Shown here in pieces: positions 51,979-61,416 of a DNA stretch of 64,000 bases. Position 1 is the first letter of the stretch; the number at the start of each line of letters is the position of its first letter. The translations under genes were made by a program, and so were the position numbers. Below the pieces are notes generated by a model. It was not told the origin of the DNA, ran no database searches, and saw nothing but the letters and a program-made list of their open reading frames with translations. Source of the stretch: Bradyrhizobium sp. C9 (GTDB taxonomy: Bacteria > Pseudomonadota > Alphaproteobacteria > Rhizobiales > Xanthobacteraceae). The DNA lies in the NCBI RefSeq assembly GCF_002532045.1, contig NZ_NWTG01000014.1, positions 124,001 to 188,000 of the forward strand, read 5' to 3'.

Positions 51979-53193
51979 ATGAAATCGCTCTTGGCCGCAG
52001 CGGCGGCCGGCCTCGCGCTTGCGGCCTCCGGCACGGCGGCTCACGCCCAGATATCCGACGACGTCGTCAAGCTCGGCGTGCTCACCGACATGTCGAGCCT
52101 CTATGCGGACGCCACCGGCAAGGGCTCGGTCGCCGCGGTCGAGATGGCGGTCGCCGATTACGGCGGCAAGGTCAAGGGCAAGCCGATCCAGGTCGTGGTG
52201 GCCGATCATCAGAACAAGCCCGACGTCGGCGTCAACATCGCGCGCAACTGGTACGACAACGAGAAGGTCGATGCGATCCTCGACGTGCCGACCTCCTCGG
52301 TCGCGCTGCCGATCTCGGCGCTGACGCGCGAGAAGAACAAGATCAACATCAATTCCGGCGGCGGCTCCTCCGACATCACCGGGACCGCCTGCTCGCCCAA
52401 CACCGTGCACTGGACCTACGATACCTACGCGCTGTCGAACGTCGCCGGCAAGGCGATGGTCAAGCGCGGCGAGGACACCTGGTTCTTCGTCACCGCCGAC
52501 TACGCCTTCGGCATGGCGCTGCAACGTGACGCCGCCAACGTCGTCAAGGAGAGCGGCGGCAAGGTGCTCGGCGAGGTACGAGCTCCGCTGAACTCGCCGG
52601 ACTTCTCGTCCTTCCTGCTGCAGGCGCAGGCCTCCAAGGCCAAGGTCGTGGCGCTCGCGAATGCCGGCGGCGACACCACCACAGCGCTGAAGCAGGCCGC
52701 CGAGTTCGGCCTCGCCCAGGGCGGGCAAAAGATGATCGCTCTGCTGATGGAGATCACCGACACCCACGCGCTGGGCCTGAAGGCGACGCAAGGCCTGATC
52801 GTCACCGACGCGTTCTACTGGGACATGAACGACGAGACCCGTGCCTTCTCGAAGCGCTTCAACGAGAAGGTCGGCCACATGCCGACCATGATCCAGGCCG
52901 GCCTCTACTCGGCGACCATGCATTACCTGAAGGCGATCGAAGCCATCGGCACCGACGAGGCGCCGAAGGTGATGGAGCAGATGCGCAAGACGCCGGTCAA
53001 CGACTTCTTCGCCAAGAACGGCCACATCCGGATCGACGGCCGCATGGTGCACGACATGTATCTGTTCGAGACCAAGAAGCCCGAGGAGTCCAAGGGCGAG
53101 TGGGATCTCTACAAGCTGATCGCCACCGTGCCCGGCGACGAAGCCTTCCGTCCGCTCGACAAGGGCGGCTGCCCGCTGGTGAAGTCGAACTAG
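51979..53193 (+). CDS. Branched-chain amino acid-type ABC substrate-binding protein (LivK-like)
   Basis: A 404-residue periplasmic binding protein. Signal peptide MKSLLAAAAAGLALAASGTA..HA, then a Peripla_BP_6 fold (VKLGVLTDMSSLYADATGKG, then VVVADHQNKPDVGVNIARNW, then FVTADYAFG). In rhizobia this large family binds many ligands besides Leu/Ile/Val (aromatic acids, amides, ureas). No liv permease or ATPase genes adjoin it, so it either feeds a transporter encoded elsewhere or has strayed from its operon. An AGGGAG site precedes the ATG and a strong terminator follows. Confidence 0.93.
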   Translation: MKSLLAAAAAGLALAASGTAAHAQISDDVVKLGVLTDMSSLYADATGKGSVAAVEMAVADYGGKVKGKPIQVVVADHQNKPDVGVNIARNWYDNEKVDAILDVPTSSVALPISALTREKNKININSGGGSSDITGTACSPNTVHWTYDTYALSNVAGKAMVKRGEDTWFFVTADYAFGMALQRDAANVVKESGGKVLGEVRAPLNSPDFSSFLLQAQASKAKVVALANAGGDTTTALKQAAEFGLAQGGQKMIALLMEITDTHALGLKATQGLIVTDAFYWDMNDETRAFSKRFNEKVGHMPTMIQAGLYSATMHYLKAIEAIGTDEAPKVMEQMRKTPVNDFFAKNGHIRIDGRMVHDMYLFETKKPEESKGEWDLYKLIATVPGDEAFRPLDKGGCPLVKSN

Positions 53194-53250
53194 CCAGCCG
53201 AGCGTCGACGCATTCGCTCTGAGTGCGGCGGCCATCGAAGGTTGAATTTG

Positions 53251-53285
53251 GAGGATGCGGGTCGATCGATTCGCATCCTCTTTTT
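53251..53285 (+). terminator. Strong Rho-independent terminator after the binding-protein gene
   Basis: Perfect 9-bp arms GAGGATGCG (53251-53259) and CGCATCCTC (53272-53280), followed directly by TTTTT, 58 bp after the stop. It lies between convergent genes. Confidence 0.9.
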
Positions 53286-53307
53286 GCTTGCGTAGCTGCG
53301 TGAGCCC

Positions 53308-53610
53308 TCAGCGCCGGGCACGATGCGCACTGCGGCGCGGCACATGGACGATGCCGATACCGCTCTCCTGCGCCTGCAGCGCTTGCAGCACCGCGGGCGG
53401 CAGCAACACCAGCGCGGCGGCGGGGGTCGGCGCGCCGTTGTTGAGCACGTCGCGATACGGATACAGCGCCTGGTAGGCGGCCGGTTCGGAGATCGCGGCC
53501 TGGGCAAAGGCCGCCGTCGCCGTGACGGCCGACAGCGCTGCAACCAGCGCGATGGTTTTCAACCTCCTGGTACTGAACGTCCTGGCGAGATGGGAAATCC
53601 TGGTAGTCAT
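53308..53610 (-). CDS. Small secreted protein of unknown function (100 residues)
   Basis: Starts MTTRISHLARTFSTRRLKTI after a GGGAGCG site. Basic N-terminus and hydrophobic core (ALVAALSAVTATAAFA) form a signal peptide, cleaved near AQA. The mature part (EPAAYQALYPYRDVLNNGAP, then LVLLPPAVLQALQAQESGIG) has no recognised domain, and a basic tail ends the protein. The much longer frame to 54063 shows no conserved character and is not used. Confidence 0.6.
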   Translation of the reverse strand: MTTRISHLARTFSTRRLKTIALVAALSAVTATAAFAQAAISEPAAYQALYPYRDVLNNGAPTPAAALVLLPPAVLQALQAQESGIGIVHVPRRSAHRARR

Positions 53611-54083
53611 GGTAACGCTCCCGCGATTTACATCGCATACGATTAATTCGTTCGCACCTGATAAAGGCGTGGCACGTCCGAGCTTCAAGTATCCCGATTT
53701 AATCGGATGCGATTTATTCGGGCGCGTGGCTTCAAAAGTCCGTGTGATCCGGGTGATCTTGGCGGCTTGCAATGGCGCCTGCTCGCGCCACGCGGTCGGC
53801 GTCCAAGTTGCGTCGGCCGGGGCGCTGGCGATCTCGACAGCGCCGGGCACTCGGGCCTTGCGCTTCGAGACGTCCGATGCGCGACGCCAATTCCCGCTGC
53901 TGGAACCTTGCATGCAATCGGCCGCCGATGAGAAACATTGAAGCGAAATGTTTTCAGCGGCACCGAACACGGTTGCTCCGGTCAAATTCGAGCCGGATCG
54001 GACAGGCTGCCGAGGTTGGCAGGATTTAACATCCACGCCATAGTGAATGACTATCCTGGTCATGAGCCAATGTGGGGTCAGCT
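53611..54083. other. Intergenic region upstream of the HlyD/ABC-2 export operon
   Basis: About 470 bp, open in several frames but with no recognisable gene. It should hold promoters for the small secreted protein (left) and the export operon (right). A short AT-rich segment (about 53630-53715, GATTAATTCG, GATTTAATCGGATGCGATTT) is the most promoter-like part. Confidence 0.45.
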
Positions 54084-55145
54084 ATGGACGTGTCACCTTC
54101 TGGTAGCGAGAGCCGAAGCACGTCGGAGCCACCACAAGCAGCTCAGCAAGGCAATGCGCATGCAGCCACGCGCACGCCGGCCATCATCGTCGGCGTGATT
54201 GCCGCGATCATCATTGCGCTGTCCGTCTATTATCTGCTGCGGCCCGAGCCGCTGCTCGTGCAGGGCGAGGTCGATGCGACGCGGCTCGACATCGCCGCGC
54301 GCGTCGATGGACGGGTCAAGGACATCCCTGTCGAGCGCGGCCAGAACGTGGCGGCGGGCGCCGTCCTGGTGAAGATCGACAATCCGGAAACGCTGGCAAA
54401 GCAGGATCAGATGCGCGCCGCCAAGGCCGTCGCGGACGCCCAACTCGCCAACGTCCTGGTTGGAACGCGGGCGGAAACCATCGCCGCGCGGAAGGCGGAG
54501 ATGGAGCGCGCGCAGGCCGCGCAGGTGCTGGCGCAGAAGACCTTCGACCGCGCCAAGACACTGACCGAGCAAGGCAACGCGCCGCAGGCCCGCCTCGACC
54601 AGACCACCGATGCGCTGCACGAAGCCGAGCGCGGGCTCGATCAGGCGAAGTCGGCCTATGAGCAGGCGGTCAACGGCTACACCAAGGAAGAACGCGCGAT
54701 CGCGAAAGCCAACGTCGAGAAGGCCGAGGCCGACATTCAGAGCGTCCAATCTGTCATCGATCAGCTCGCGGTGTACGCGCCGGTCGCAGCGCAAGTCTAT
54801 CAGCGCAACGTCGAGCCGGGCGAGTTCGTCTCGCCGGGCGTGCCGCTGGTGACGCTGATCAATCTCGGCGACCTGTGGATCCATTTCGATCTGCGCGAGG
54901 ACCTGGTGAAGGGCCTGAAGGTCGGTGACAAGTTCGACGTCCGCATTCCGGCGCTCGACGACCGTCATGTCACGGTCGAGGTCAAGCTGATCGCCACCAA
55001 GGGTGAATATGCGAGCTGGCGGGCGACCCGCGCCACCGGCGATTTCGATCTTAGGACATTCTCGATCCGCGCCTATCCGGTGCAGCCGGTGCCCGAGTTG
55101 CGGCCCGGCATGAGCGCCTATCTCGACTGGCGGTCGCGCCAATGA
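54084..55145 (+). CDS. HlyD-family membrane fusion protein (first of two)
   Basis: A 353-residue adaptor, start MDVSPSGSESRST. Membrane helix about 33-52; lipoyl half EVDATRLDIAARVDGRVKDI; a long coiled coil (about 95-225); second lipoyl half VYAPVAAQVYQRNVEPGEFV; beta-barrel ending RPGMSAYLDWRSRQ. It resembles YbhG-type adaptors of ABC-2 exporters. Its stop overlaps the permease start (ATGA), so the two are translationally coupled. Confidence 0.92.
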   Translation: MDVSPSGSESRSTSEPPQAAQQGNAHAATRTPAIIVGVIAAIIIALSVYYLLRPEPLLVQGEVDATRLDIAARVDGRVKDIPVERGQNVAAGAVLVKIDNPETLAKQDQMRAAKAVADAQLANVLVGTRAETIAARKAEMERAQAAQVLAQKTFDRAKTLTEQGNAPQARLDQTTDALHEAERGLDQAKSAYEQAVNGYTKEERAIAKANVEKAEADIQSVQSVIDQLAVYAPVAAQVYQRNVEPGEFVSPGVPLVTLINLGDLWIHFDLREDLVKGLKVGDKFDVRIPALDDRHVTVEVKLIATKGEYASWRATRATGDFDLRTFSIRAYPVQPVPELRPGMSAYLDWRSRQ

Positions 55146-57472
55146 AGTTGGCATCGCAGCCCGGATTCTGGCGGGTCGCACAGCGCGAGTGGCAGTGGCT
55201 GGTACGCGACCGCGTCGCATTGCTCTTGATCTTCGGCGTGCCGCTGTTCGCCTTCGTGGTGCTCACGACCGTGTTCAGCCAACCGGTGATCCGGGGCCTC
55301 GGCGTCGCCATCGTCGACACCGACAAGTCGGATACCTCGCGCGCGCTGACGCAGCAGGTCGCGGCGTCGCCGAGCCTGCGGATCGTCGACGATTCCGGTT
55401 CGCTGGCGACCGCGGTGCAGGACATCCGGTCCGGCAAGGCGATCTCGGCGATCTTCATCCCGCCGAATTTCGAACGCGACCTGAAGGCCGATCGCCGTCC
55501 GCAGGTCGTCGGCTTCTACAACCAGCAATTCCTGACCGCGGCCGGCATCGCCTCGTCGGGCCTGAACGATGTGTTGTCCGCCGCCGCGAGCGCGGCAGCT
55601 CCGGCCAACCGCGCCGCGCCCGCCCCGGCATCGATGGGAACGCTATCCGCGGAGACCATCGCGCTGGTCAATCCGCAGAAGAACTACGCGCAATTCCTGC
55701 TGCGCGCGCTGCTGCCGACGATCATCCACGTGGTGATCACGCTCGCGGCGGGCTATTCGGTCGGCTCCGAATTCCGCCGCCGCAACGCGCGCGAGTGGCT
55801 CGAAAGCGCCGGCGGCGATCCGATCGCCGCACTCGCCGGCAAGCTGGCGCCGCTGTTCGTGATCTTCATCCTGATCATGCTGGCCCAGCCGCTGATCCTC
55901 GAGGGCGTGCTGCAGATTCCCTTCAAGGGCGACGTGCTGCTGATGATCGCCGCAGGTCTGCTGCTGATCATCGCCTATCTGGCGCTCGGCGCCCTGCTGC
56001 AGCTTTTGGTCGGCGATCTCGCGACCGGGCTCGGCCTTGCCGGCCTGATCGCCTCCCCCGCCTTCGGCTATGCCGGCGTCGGCTTTCCCACCATCGGCAT
56101 GAATACGTTCGCGCAGGTCTGGAGCGCGATCCTGCCGCTGCGCTGGTACATGGCGGTCCTGATGGGACAGGCGGCGCGCGGATTGCCGGCATCGGAATCG
56201 GCCATCCCCTTCGCGGCGCTCGCGGGCCTCACGCTGCTGTTTGCCGCGCTGGCCTTGCTGCGCATGGCGAGCCTGACGCGCAGGGGCTGGTTTGCGGCGG
56301 CGCGGCCGCCCGAACCGGCGGCCAGCGAGCGGACGCCACCCGGCGTCGGCGGCGCCTTCACGGCGGAGTGGCGGCGCGTGCTCGGAACGCGCAGCGCCTT
56401 CAGCCTGCTGTTCCTCGCTCCGCTGGTCTACGGCATCTACTATCCGCAACCCTATCTGAACCAGATCCTGCGCAAGCTGCCGATAGCGGTCGTCGACAAT
56501 GATCTCAGCGATCTCTCGCGCCAGATCGTCGAGACGCTCGACGCCAGCGGCACATTGAGCGTGACGGTGCGTGCCCGCACCCTTGCGGAGGCAAGCACCG
56601 CGATCGACCGCGGCTATGCATTCGCCGCGGTGCAGATTCCGCCCGGCACCGAACGCGATGTGCTCAAGGGCCTCACCGCGCACATCCCGGTCTACGCCGA
56701 CGCCACCTATCTGTTCATCTTCCGGTCGACCGCCGGCGCCGTCGCCACCGCGATCGGCACGCTGACATCGGAACTGGTGTCGCGCGGCGCCCGCGCCGAC
56801 GGAAGCCTGGTCAAGGCGAAGCTCGCGAGCCTCAGCCCGGCCAATGTCCTGCTGCAACCGATCTTCAACCCGGTCGGCGGCTATGCGAGCTACATCGTCC
56901 CGGCGGCGTTCATCCTGATCCTGCAACAGACGCTGCTGATCGGCGCGGCGATGCTGACCGGCACGGCGCTGGCGAATTCCCGCAACACGGTTGCCGGCGT
57001 GTTCGGGCGCGGCATTGCCCATCTCACGATCTACCTGCCGGCGCTCGCGCTCTATCTGATCGTGCTGCCGCGGATCTATGGTTTCTCGACGCTCGGGCAT
57101 TTGCCGCAGATCTTCGCGCTGGCGACCGTCTTCCTGCTGGCGACCAGCTTCCTGGGACAGGCGATCGGCGCCTGGTTCACGCGGCCGGAGAACGCCACCA
57201 TCCTGCTGCTGGCGACCAGCCTGCCGCAATTCTTCACCGCCGGCTTCGCATGGCCGCGCGAAGCCATCCCCGATGCGGCCACGGCGCTCGGCCGGCTATT
57301 CCCGGCCGACTCGGCGATCGACGGCCTCGTGCGCATCAACCAGCTCGGCGCCAGCATCTGGGAGGTCTCGCACGACTGGCTCAGGCTGTGGTGCCTGGCC
57401 CTGGGCTATTTCGTGCTCGCCGTGATCTCCGCGCTGGTGTTCAAGAGAGGACAGCAAGATGCCCAACGCTAG
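55142..57472 (+). CDS. Double ABC-2 type permease (two permease units fused in one chain)
   Basis: A 776-residue membrane protein with two ABC-2 units in tandem. Unit 1 (about 1-390) begins REWQWLVRDRVALLLIFGVP with a large extracytoplasmic loop (SQPVIRGLGVAIVDTDKSDT). Unit 2 (about 400-776) repeats the plan (EWRRVLGTRSAFSLLFLAPL, then LRKLPIAVVDNDLSDLSRQI). Each unit has one N-terminal helix, a soluble domain and about five further helices. The homologous YbhS/YbhR pair is encoded by separate genes. No ATPase domain is present in the protein or in the operon. Confidence 0.9.
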   Translation: MKLASQPGFWRVAQREWQWLVRDRVALLLIFGVPLFAFVVLTTVFSQPVIRGLGVAIVDTDKSDTSRALTQQVAASPSLRIVDDSGSLATAVQDIRSGKAISAIFIPPNFERDLKADRRPQVVGFYNQQFLTAAGIASSGLNDVLSAAASAAAPANRAAPAPASMGTLSAETIALVNPQKNYAQFLLRALLPTIIHVVITLAAGYSVGSEFRRRNAREWLESAGGDPIAALAGKLAPLFVIFILIMLAQPLILEGVLQIPFKGDVLLMIAAGLLLIIAYLALGALLQLLVGDLATGLGLAGLIASPAFGYAGVGFPTIGMNTFAQVWSAILPLRWYMAVLMGQAARGLPASESAIPFAALAGLTLLFAALALLRMASLTRRGWFAAARPPEPAASERTPPGVGGAFTAEWRRVLGTRSAFSLLFLAPLVYGIYYPQPYLNQILRKLPIAVVDNDLSDLSRQIVETLDASGTLSVTVRARTLAEASTAIDRGYAFAAVQIPPGTERDVLKGLTAHIPVYADATYLFIFRSTAGAVATAIGTLTSELVSRGARADGSLVKAKLASLSPANVLLQPIFNPVGGYASYIVPAAFILILQQTLLIGAAMLTGTALANSRNTVAGVFGRGIAHLTIYLPALALYLIVLPRIYGFSTLGHLPQIFALATVFLLATSFLGQAIGAWFTRPENATILLLATSLPQFFTAGFAWPREAIPDAATALGRLFPADSAIDGLVRINQLGASIWEVSHDWLRLWCLALGYFVLAVISALVFKRGQQDAQR

Positions 57473-58430
57473 GCGCATCGCCATTGTCGCGATCCCGCTT
57501 GTGCTCGTCGCGGGTGCGCTGGTCTATGCCGAGGGCCGCGCGACGCCGGCCCCTGCAATCGTCGGCGTGGTCCGCTCGACCGAGGTCAGGATCGAGCCGG
57601 AAGTGAACGGCCAGCTGGTGTCGATCGTGGTCGAGAAAGGCGCGCAGGTGCACGCGGGCGACGTCCTCGCCAAACTCTCCGCCGTCGAGCTGACCGCACA
57701 GGCGGACCAGGCGCGGGCCGCGCTCGCCGCCGCGGTGGCGAGCCGCAACAACGTCTATGCCGGCGTCCGCCGCGAGCAGATCGATACGCTGAAAGCTGCG
57801 ATCTCCAAGGCCAATTCGCGCCTCGACTATGTGGAGACCCAGCTCAAGCGGATCACCACGCTGGCGGGCCAGAGTTTTGAAACCCAGCAGGCGCTCGACC
57901 AGGCCGAGAACGACGTGGCCGCGGCGCGCGCCGGCGTCGCCGCGGCCCGGGCCAATTACGATGCGGGTGTGGCCGGGCCGACCAAGGAGGAGCGCGCCAT
58001 TGCCGATGCGCAGGTGCAGGCGGCCGCGGCCGCCGTCGCGGTGCTCGAGCGCCGTCTCGACAAAATGGTGCTGCGCGCGCCGGTCGACGGCGTTGTCAGC
58101 GTGATCGCCGCGGAAGTCGGCGAGAACGTTCGTGCGGGCCAGCCGATCCTGATGATTGCGGCGGCCGGCAAGCAGTGGCTGTCGTTCAATGTGCGCGAGG
58201 ACCATCTGGGCGGCCTTGCGATGGGCAAGACCGTGAGCGTGATACCGAACGGTTCCGGCGCCGCCACCAAAGCTGCCATCACCGAATTGCGGCCGCTCGG
58301 GGTGTTCGCCACCTGGCAGGCCGAGCGCGTGATCGGCGATCACGACCGCAACACGCTGCGCCTGCGCCTCGATCCCGCGGGCGCCGCGGAAGGTCTCGAA
58401 CCCGGCATGAGCGTCCGGATCGAACGTTGA
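57459..58430 (+). CDS. HlyD-family membrane fusion protein (second of two)
   Basis: A 323-residue adaptor whose start (MPNARRIAIVAIPLVLVAGA) overlaps the permease stop by 14 bp. One membrane helix, lipoyl half STEVRIEPEVNGQLVSIVVE, coiled coil (about 75-190), second half VLRAPVDGVVSVIAAEVGEN, and a barrel ending EPGMSVRIER. It is related to, but clearly different from, the first adaptor of the operon. Having two adaptors for one permease suggests a hetero-oligomeric adaptor ring or two alternative complexes. Confidence 0.92.
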   Translation: MPNARRIAIVAIPLVLVAGALVYAEGRATPAPAIVGVVRSTEVRIEPEVNGQLVSIVVEKGAQVHAGDVLAKLSAVELTAQADQARAALAAAVASRNNVYAGVRREQIDTLKAAISKANSRLDYVETQLKRITTLAGQSFETQQALDQAENDVAAARAGVAAARANYDAGVAGPTKEERAIADAQVQAAAAAVAVLERRLDKMVLRAPVDGVVSVIAAEVGENVRAGQPILMIAAAGKQWLSFNVREDHLGGLAMGKTVSVIPNGSGAATKAAITELRPLGVFATWQAERVIGDHDRNTLRLRLDPAGAAEGLEPGMSVRIER

Positions 58431-58606
58431 CGCACCCACAACGCCCGACCGCGAGCCGCAATGAGGTGCATGCTGTCGCCCTTCCGGCCCGTCGCGGGAG
58501 CTTGTGTCTGCCTGCCTCCCCTAATAGTCATCGGACTGTCAGATGATTGCGACAAGAAGACAACAGCGTTGGTCCTGTTGGGCTCGGCCCTCATGGCATC
58601 GCCCCG

Positions 58607-60031
58607 ATGCCACGCAAAGATGGAGACTTGGCCGTGAGGCAGATTCGTTCGCGACGGAAGGTGCATGTTGGCGCGATGCTGCTCGGCGCGGCGGCTCTGG
58701 CGGTCCTGCTGCCGTCGATGGCGTCTGCGCAAACCGGCCCGGCGCCATCAGGCGCAAAACCCTTCCTGACCGTCGACGGCAAGCTGCCACTCGTGATCGG
58801 GCATCGCGGCGTGCCGGGCCTGGTGCCCGAGGAGACCGAGGCTTCGTATGAGCTGGCCGCCGATCTCGGCACCGACTCGCTCGAAGAGGACCTGCATCTG
58901 ACCAAGGATTGCGTGCTGGTGGCGCGCCACAATCCATGGCTCGGCGACAACACCAACGTCGCCGAGGTGGCGAAGACCAATCCGGAAGTGGCTAAACGCA
59001 AGCGCACCTTGCCGGGCGTTCCGGTCAAGGTGAAGTGGGCGCAAACCCCGACCAGCGGGCCCGTTGAATATCCCACCGATCTCGTCGATCCGGCCGATCC
59101 GAAATCGGTGCTGAAGGCGCTGATCGTCGACGGCGACGACCATACCAATGACTGGTCGATCACCGATTTCACCATGACCGAGCTGAAGGAGTGGATCGCC
59201 GGCACCACCTATGATGCGGCCAACGAACGGCCAAAACTGTTCAACGGCAAGTTTCCGATCATCAGCTTCCAGGACATCATCGACATCGCCAAGGCCAAGA
59301 GCAAGGCGACGGGGCGCACGATCTCGGTCTATCCGGAAACCAAGAATCCGACCTGGAACAATGCCCAGGCGATCGCCAATGGCTGCGGCGCGCCCGGCAG
59401 CCACCCGCTCGAGGATGCCCTGATCAAGATCATCAAGGAGAACGGCCTCAATGCGAAGGACGCCCCGATCATCGTGCAGAGCTTCGAGCCCGGCAGCCTG
59501 AAATATATGCGCAGCCACGGACTGGAAACGCGGCAGGTCCAGCTGATCGACGGCAACGGCGTCGACTTCAAGACCGGCAAGGTGCTGCTCAACAACATCG
59601 CCAACTCCCGTCCCTACGACTGGACGGTCGCAGGCGACGGCCGCACCTTCGATGCGATGCTGACGCCTGCGGGCCTCGCCGAGATCAAGACCTATGCCGA
59701 CGGCATCGGTCCGTGGAAGGCCTACATCGTCCCCTACAAGATCTCGCCGTGGAAGGACAGCAACGCCGACGGCACGCCCCACAAGGGATCGACGGCGGAT
59801 GCCTCGACGCAGGACGCCACCAGCGTGATTGCCGACGCGCACAAGCTCGGCCTGTTCGTGCACGTCTTCACGTTCCGGAACGAGAAGAAATACCTGGCTG
59901 CCGACTATCGCGGCGATCCGGGTCTGGAATATCTGAAGTTCTTCCGTCTCGGCGTCGACGGTGTGTTCACCGATTTCACCCACACCGGCGTCGCCGCCCG
60001 CGCGACCTATCTGCGCGAACTCGGCTGGTGA
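58607..60031 (+). CDS. Secreted glycerophosphodiester phosphodiesterase (GlpQ-like)
   Basis: A 474-residue periplasmic enzyme. The N-terminal RSRRKVHVGAMLLGAAALAV forms a signal peptide ending near ASAQ. GDPD motifs: GHRGVPGLVPEETEASYE (His66-Arg67, Glu75/Glu76), LEEDLHLTKDCVLVARHNP (Glu93/94-Asp95, His108). The C-terminal part has FVHVFTFRNE and DGVFTDF, typical of GlpQ. Hydrolyses deacylated phospholipids to glycerol-3-phosphate and an alcohol. The start could be ATG 58607, GTG 58634 or ATG 58547; 58607 was used. Confidence 0.93.
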   Translation: MPRKDGDLAVRQIRSRRKVHVGAMLLGAAALAVLLPSMASAQTGPAPSGAKPFLTVDGKLPLVIGHRGVPGLVPEETEASYELAADLGTDSLEEDLHLTKDCVLVARHNPWLGDNTNVAEVAKTNPEVAKRKRTLPGVPVKVKWAQTPTSGPVEYPTDLVDPADPKSVLKALIVDGDDHTNDWSITDFTMTELKEWIAGTTYDAANERPKLFNGKFPIISFQDIIDIAKAKSKATGRTISVYPETKNPTWNNAQAIANGCGAPGSHPLEDALIKIIKENGLNAKDAPIIVQSFEPGSLKYMRSHGLETRQVQLIDGNGVDFKTGKVLLNNIANSRPYDWTVAGDGRTFDAMLTPAGLAEIKTYADGIGPWKAYIVPYKISPWKDSNADGTPHKGSTADASTQDATSVIADAHKLGLFVHVFTFRNEKKYLAADYRGDPGLEYLKFFRLGVDGVFTDFTHTGVAARATYLRELGW

Positions 60032-60066
60032 CGTCCACAAGAGAGATTTCGTTCACCCTATGACAA

Positions 60067-60093
60067 AATGCGCCCGACATCGCCGGGCGCATT
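60067..60093. terminator. Bidirectional terminator between the phosphodiesterase and PRC-barrel genes
   Basis: Perfect 10-bp arms AATGCGCCCG and CGGGCGCATT with a 7-base loop. On the minus strand the hairpin is followed by TTGTCATAG after the closing TT, giving a short T-tract. It is placed between convergent genes. Confidence 0.65.
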
Positions 60094-60118
60094 CGACTTT
60101 CAGGCAACGCGATCCGGA

Positions 60119-60637
60119 TTACTCGGTCGCGTATTTGAACTCGGGCATCGCCTTCAGCTCATCCTTGGTCGCGCTGAACACCGCGTGATCCGGATACCAG
60201 GGATTCGGCTTCGACGCCGCCGCCGCAGGGGCCGCGCCCGTGGTGGTCGTCGACTTGGTCGTGCTGCCGGTGTTCGCGGCGCCGGTATAGGCGACCGGCT
60301 CGCTCACGAACTTCACCTTGTCGAGCGGCACGGCGACCAGATGCTCGCCGACGCCGAGGAAGCCGCCGACGCCGATCACGACAGCCTTGATGGCGCCGCC
60401 CTTGTCCATCAGGAGATCGTTGATCGAGCCGACGCTCTCGTTCTTGTCGTTGTAGACGCTGAGGCCGACGACCTTGGACGCGCGCCAGTTACCTTGATAC
60501 GAGGTCGCCGACGTGCTCGTCGTTGTCGACGCCGCAGGTGACATCTTGTCGCCCTTGTCGGTGGGTGTCTGTGCAATCGCGACGGTTGAAAGCAAGGCGG
60601 AGCCGGCCACGCCGGCGATGATGGATTTGATCAACAT
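60119..60637 (-). CDS. Secreted PRC-barrel protein (stress-linked)
   Basis: A 172-residue protein. Signal peptide MLIKSIIAGVAGSALLSTVA, cleaved near AIA/Q; a Thr/Ser-rich linker; a PRC-barrel at about 55-125 (WRASKVVGLSVYNDKNESVG, SINDLLMDKGGAIKAVVIGV, GGFLGVGEHLVAVPLDKVKF); a Thr/Ala-rich linker; and a short conserved end. PRC-barrel proteins of this type are frequent members of the alphaproteobacterial general stress regulon. An AGGAGAG site precedes the ATG and an EcfG-like promoter lies 40 bp upstream. Confidence 0.9.
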   Translation of the reverse strand: MLIKSIIAGVAGSALLSTVAIAQTPTDKGDKMSPAASTTTSTSATSYQGNWRASKVVGLSVYNDKNESVGSINDLLMDKGGAIKAVVIGVGGFLGVGEHLVAVPLDKVKFVSEPVAYTGAANTGSTTKSTTTTGAAPAAAASKPNPWYPDHAVFSATKDELKAMPEFKYATE

Positions 60638-60676
60638 TGTTGCGCTCTCCTCAGTTCGCAAAATCGATGCTGGGAG

Positions 60677-60701
60677 AACCCGTGATATGCGCGACCGTTC
60701 C
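60677..60701 (-). promoter_or_regulatory. EcfG-like promoter of the secreted PRC-barrel gene
   Basis: Reading on the minus strand: GGAAC (60701-60697), 16-bp spacer, GGTT (60680-60677). It departs from the GGAAC-N16/17-CGTT consensus at one base. Distance to the start codon is 40 bp. Confidence 0.65.
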
Positions 60702-61011
60702 TAATGCGCCTGCGCTCAAAGGTCGCCCTGATGCCTGAGAACGCCATGCTTGGGAACGCCATGGAAGCGATGCGGCAAGCCCCGGGGGTTGCGCGCTCTA
60801 CGACGCATGGAACGTTGCGATCCTTGACGCGAGCGATCGCGATCTCTCAATTAGGCTGCGGTTGAGCCTCACGACTGCGCCGGACGCGCAGTCCCAGATG
60901 TGACGATGTTTGGCTCACGAAGTCGTCCCGGCGAACCGCGCTTGCGCAAAATCATCCGCATGCACAACGCGCCCCGCATCACGAAAGCCGATCGAGCGCG
61001 ACGTACTGCGT
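60702..61011. other. Intergenic stretch between the two PRC-barrel genes
   Basis: About 310 bp without a gene. Near 60920 a fragment GTCGTCCCGGCGAACCGCG matches the start of the dispersed repeat seen at 29716. Nothing else recognised. Confidence 0.45.
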
Positions 61012-61389
61012 TCAGAAGCCGCCCCAATAGGGCGGCACGCCGTAGAAGCGATGCAGCTCGACTTCCTGCGAGCGGTCGCCCCAATCGAAATCCTTGTCGG
61101 CACGGAACGAGGGCGCACGCTTCAATTCGTCATCCTCGATGTCGAGCTCGTAGGCCTCGAACTTCGTATTGTAGTGCAGCCGGCCCCACGGCAGCGGGAT
61201 CAGATTGGATCCGATCCCGAGGAAGCCGCCGAAGCTCAGCACCGCGTACGACACCTTGCCCGAGATCTTGTCGATCATCAGCCGCTCGATATGGCCGATC
61301 ATGTCGCCATTGGCCCGTCGCACCGCCGTCCCCTCGACCCGATCGCTTGCTATGAGCTGATGCGGCCTTGCCCTGACCTCGACAGCCAT
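61012..61389 (-). CDS. PRC-barrel domain protein (cytoplasmic)
   Basis: A 125-residue protein without a signal peptide. The PRC-barrel covers about residues 10-80 (HQLIASDRVEGTAVRRANGD, then MIGHIERLMIDKISGKVSYA, then VLSFGGFLGIGSNLIPLPWG). The C-terminus has FRADKDFDWGDRSQEVELHR and ends PPYWGGF. A strong AGGAGG site and a perfect EcfG-type promoter precede it. Likely general-stress protein of unknown partner. Confidence 0.92.
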   Translation of the reverse strand: MAVEVRARPHQLIASDRVEGTAVRRANGDMIGHIERLMIDKISGKVSYAVLSFGGFLGIGSNLIPLPWGRLHYNTKFEAYELDIEDDELKRAPSFRADKDFDWGDRSQEVELHRFYGVPPYWGGF

Positions 61390-61416
61390 CTCACCCTCCT
61401 GGCCTGAAAGAGAAAC

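Noticed and set aside
53611..54063. Long N-terminal extension of the 100-residue secreted protein
   Set aside because: The signal peptide begins at 53610 with a good ribosome-binding site; upstream residues show no conserved character.
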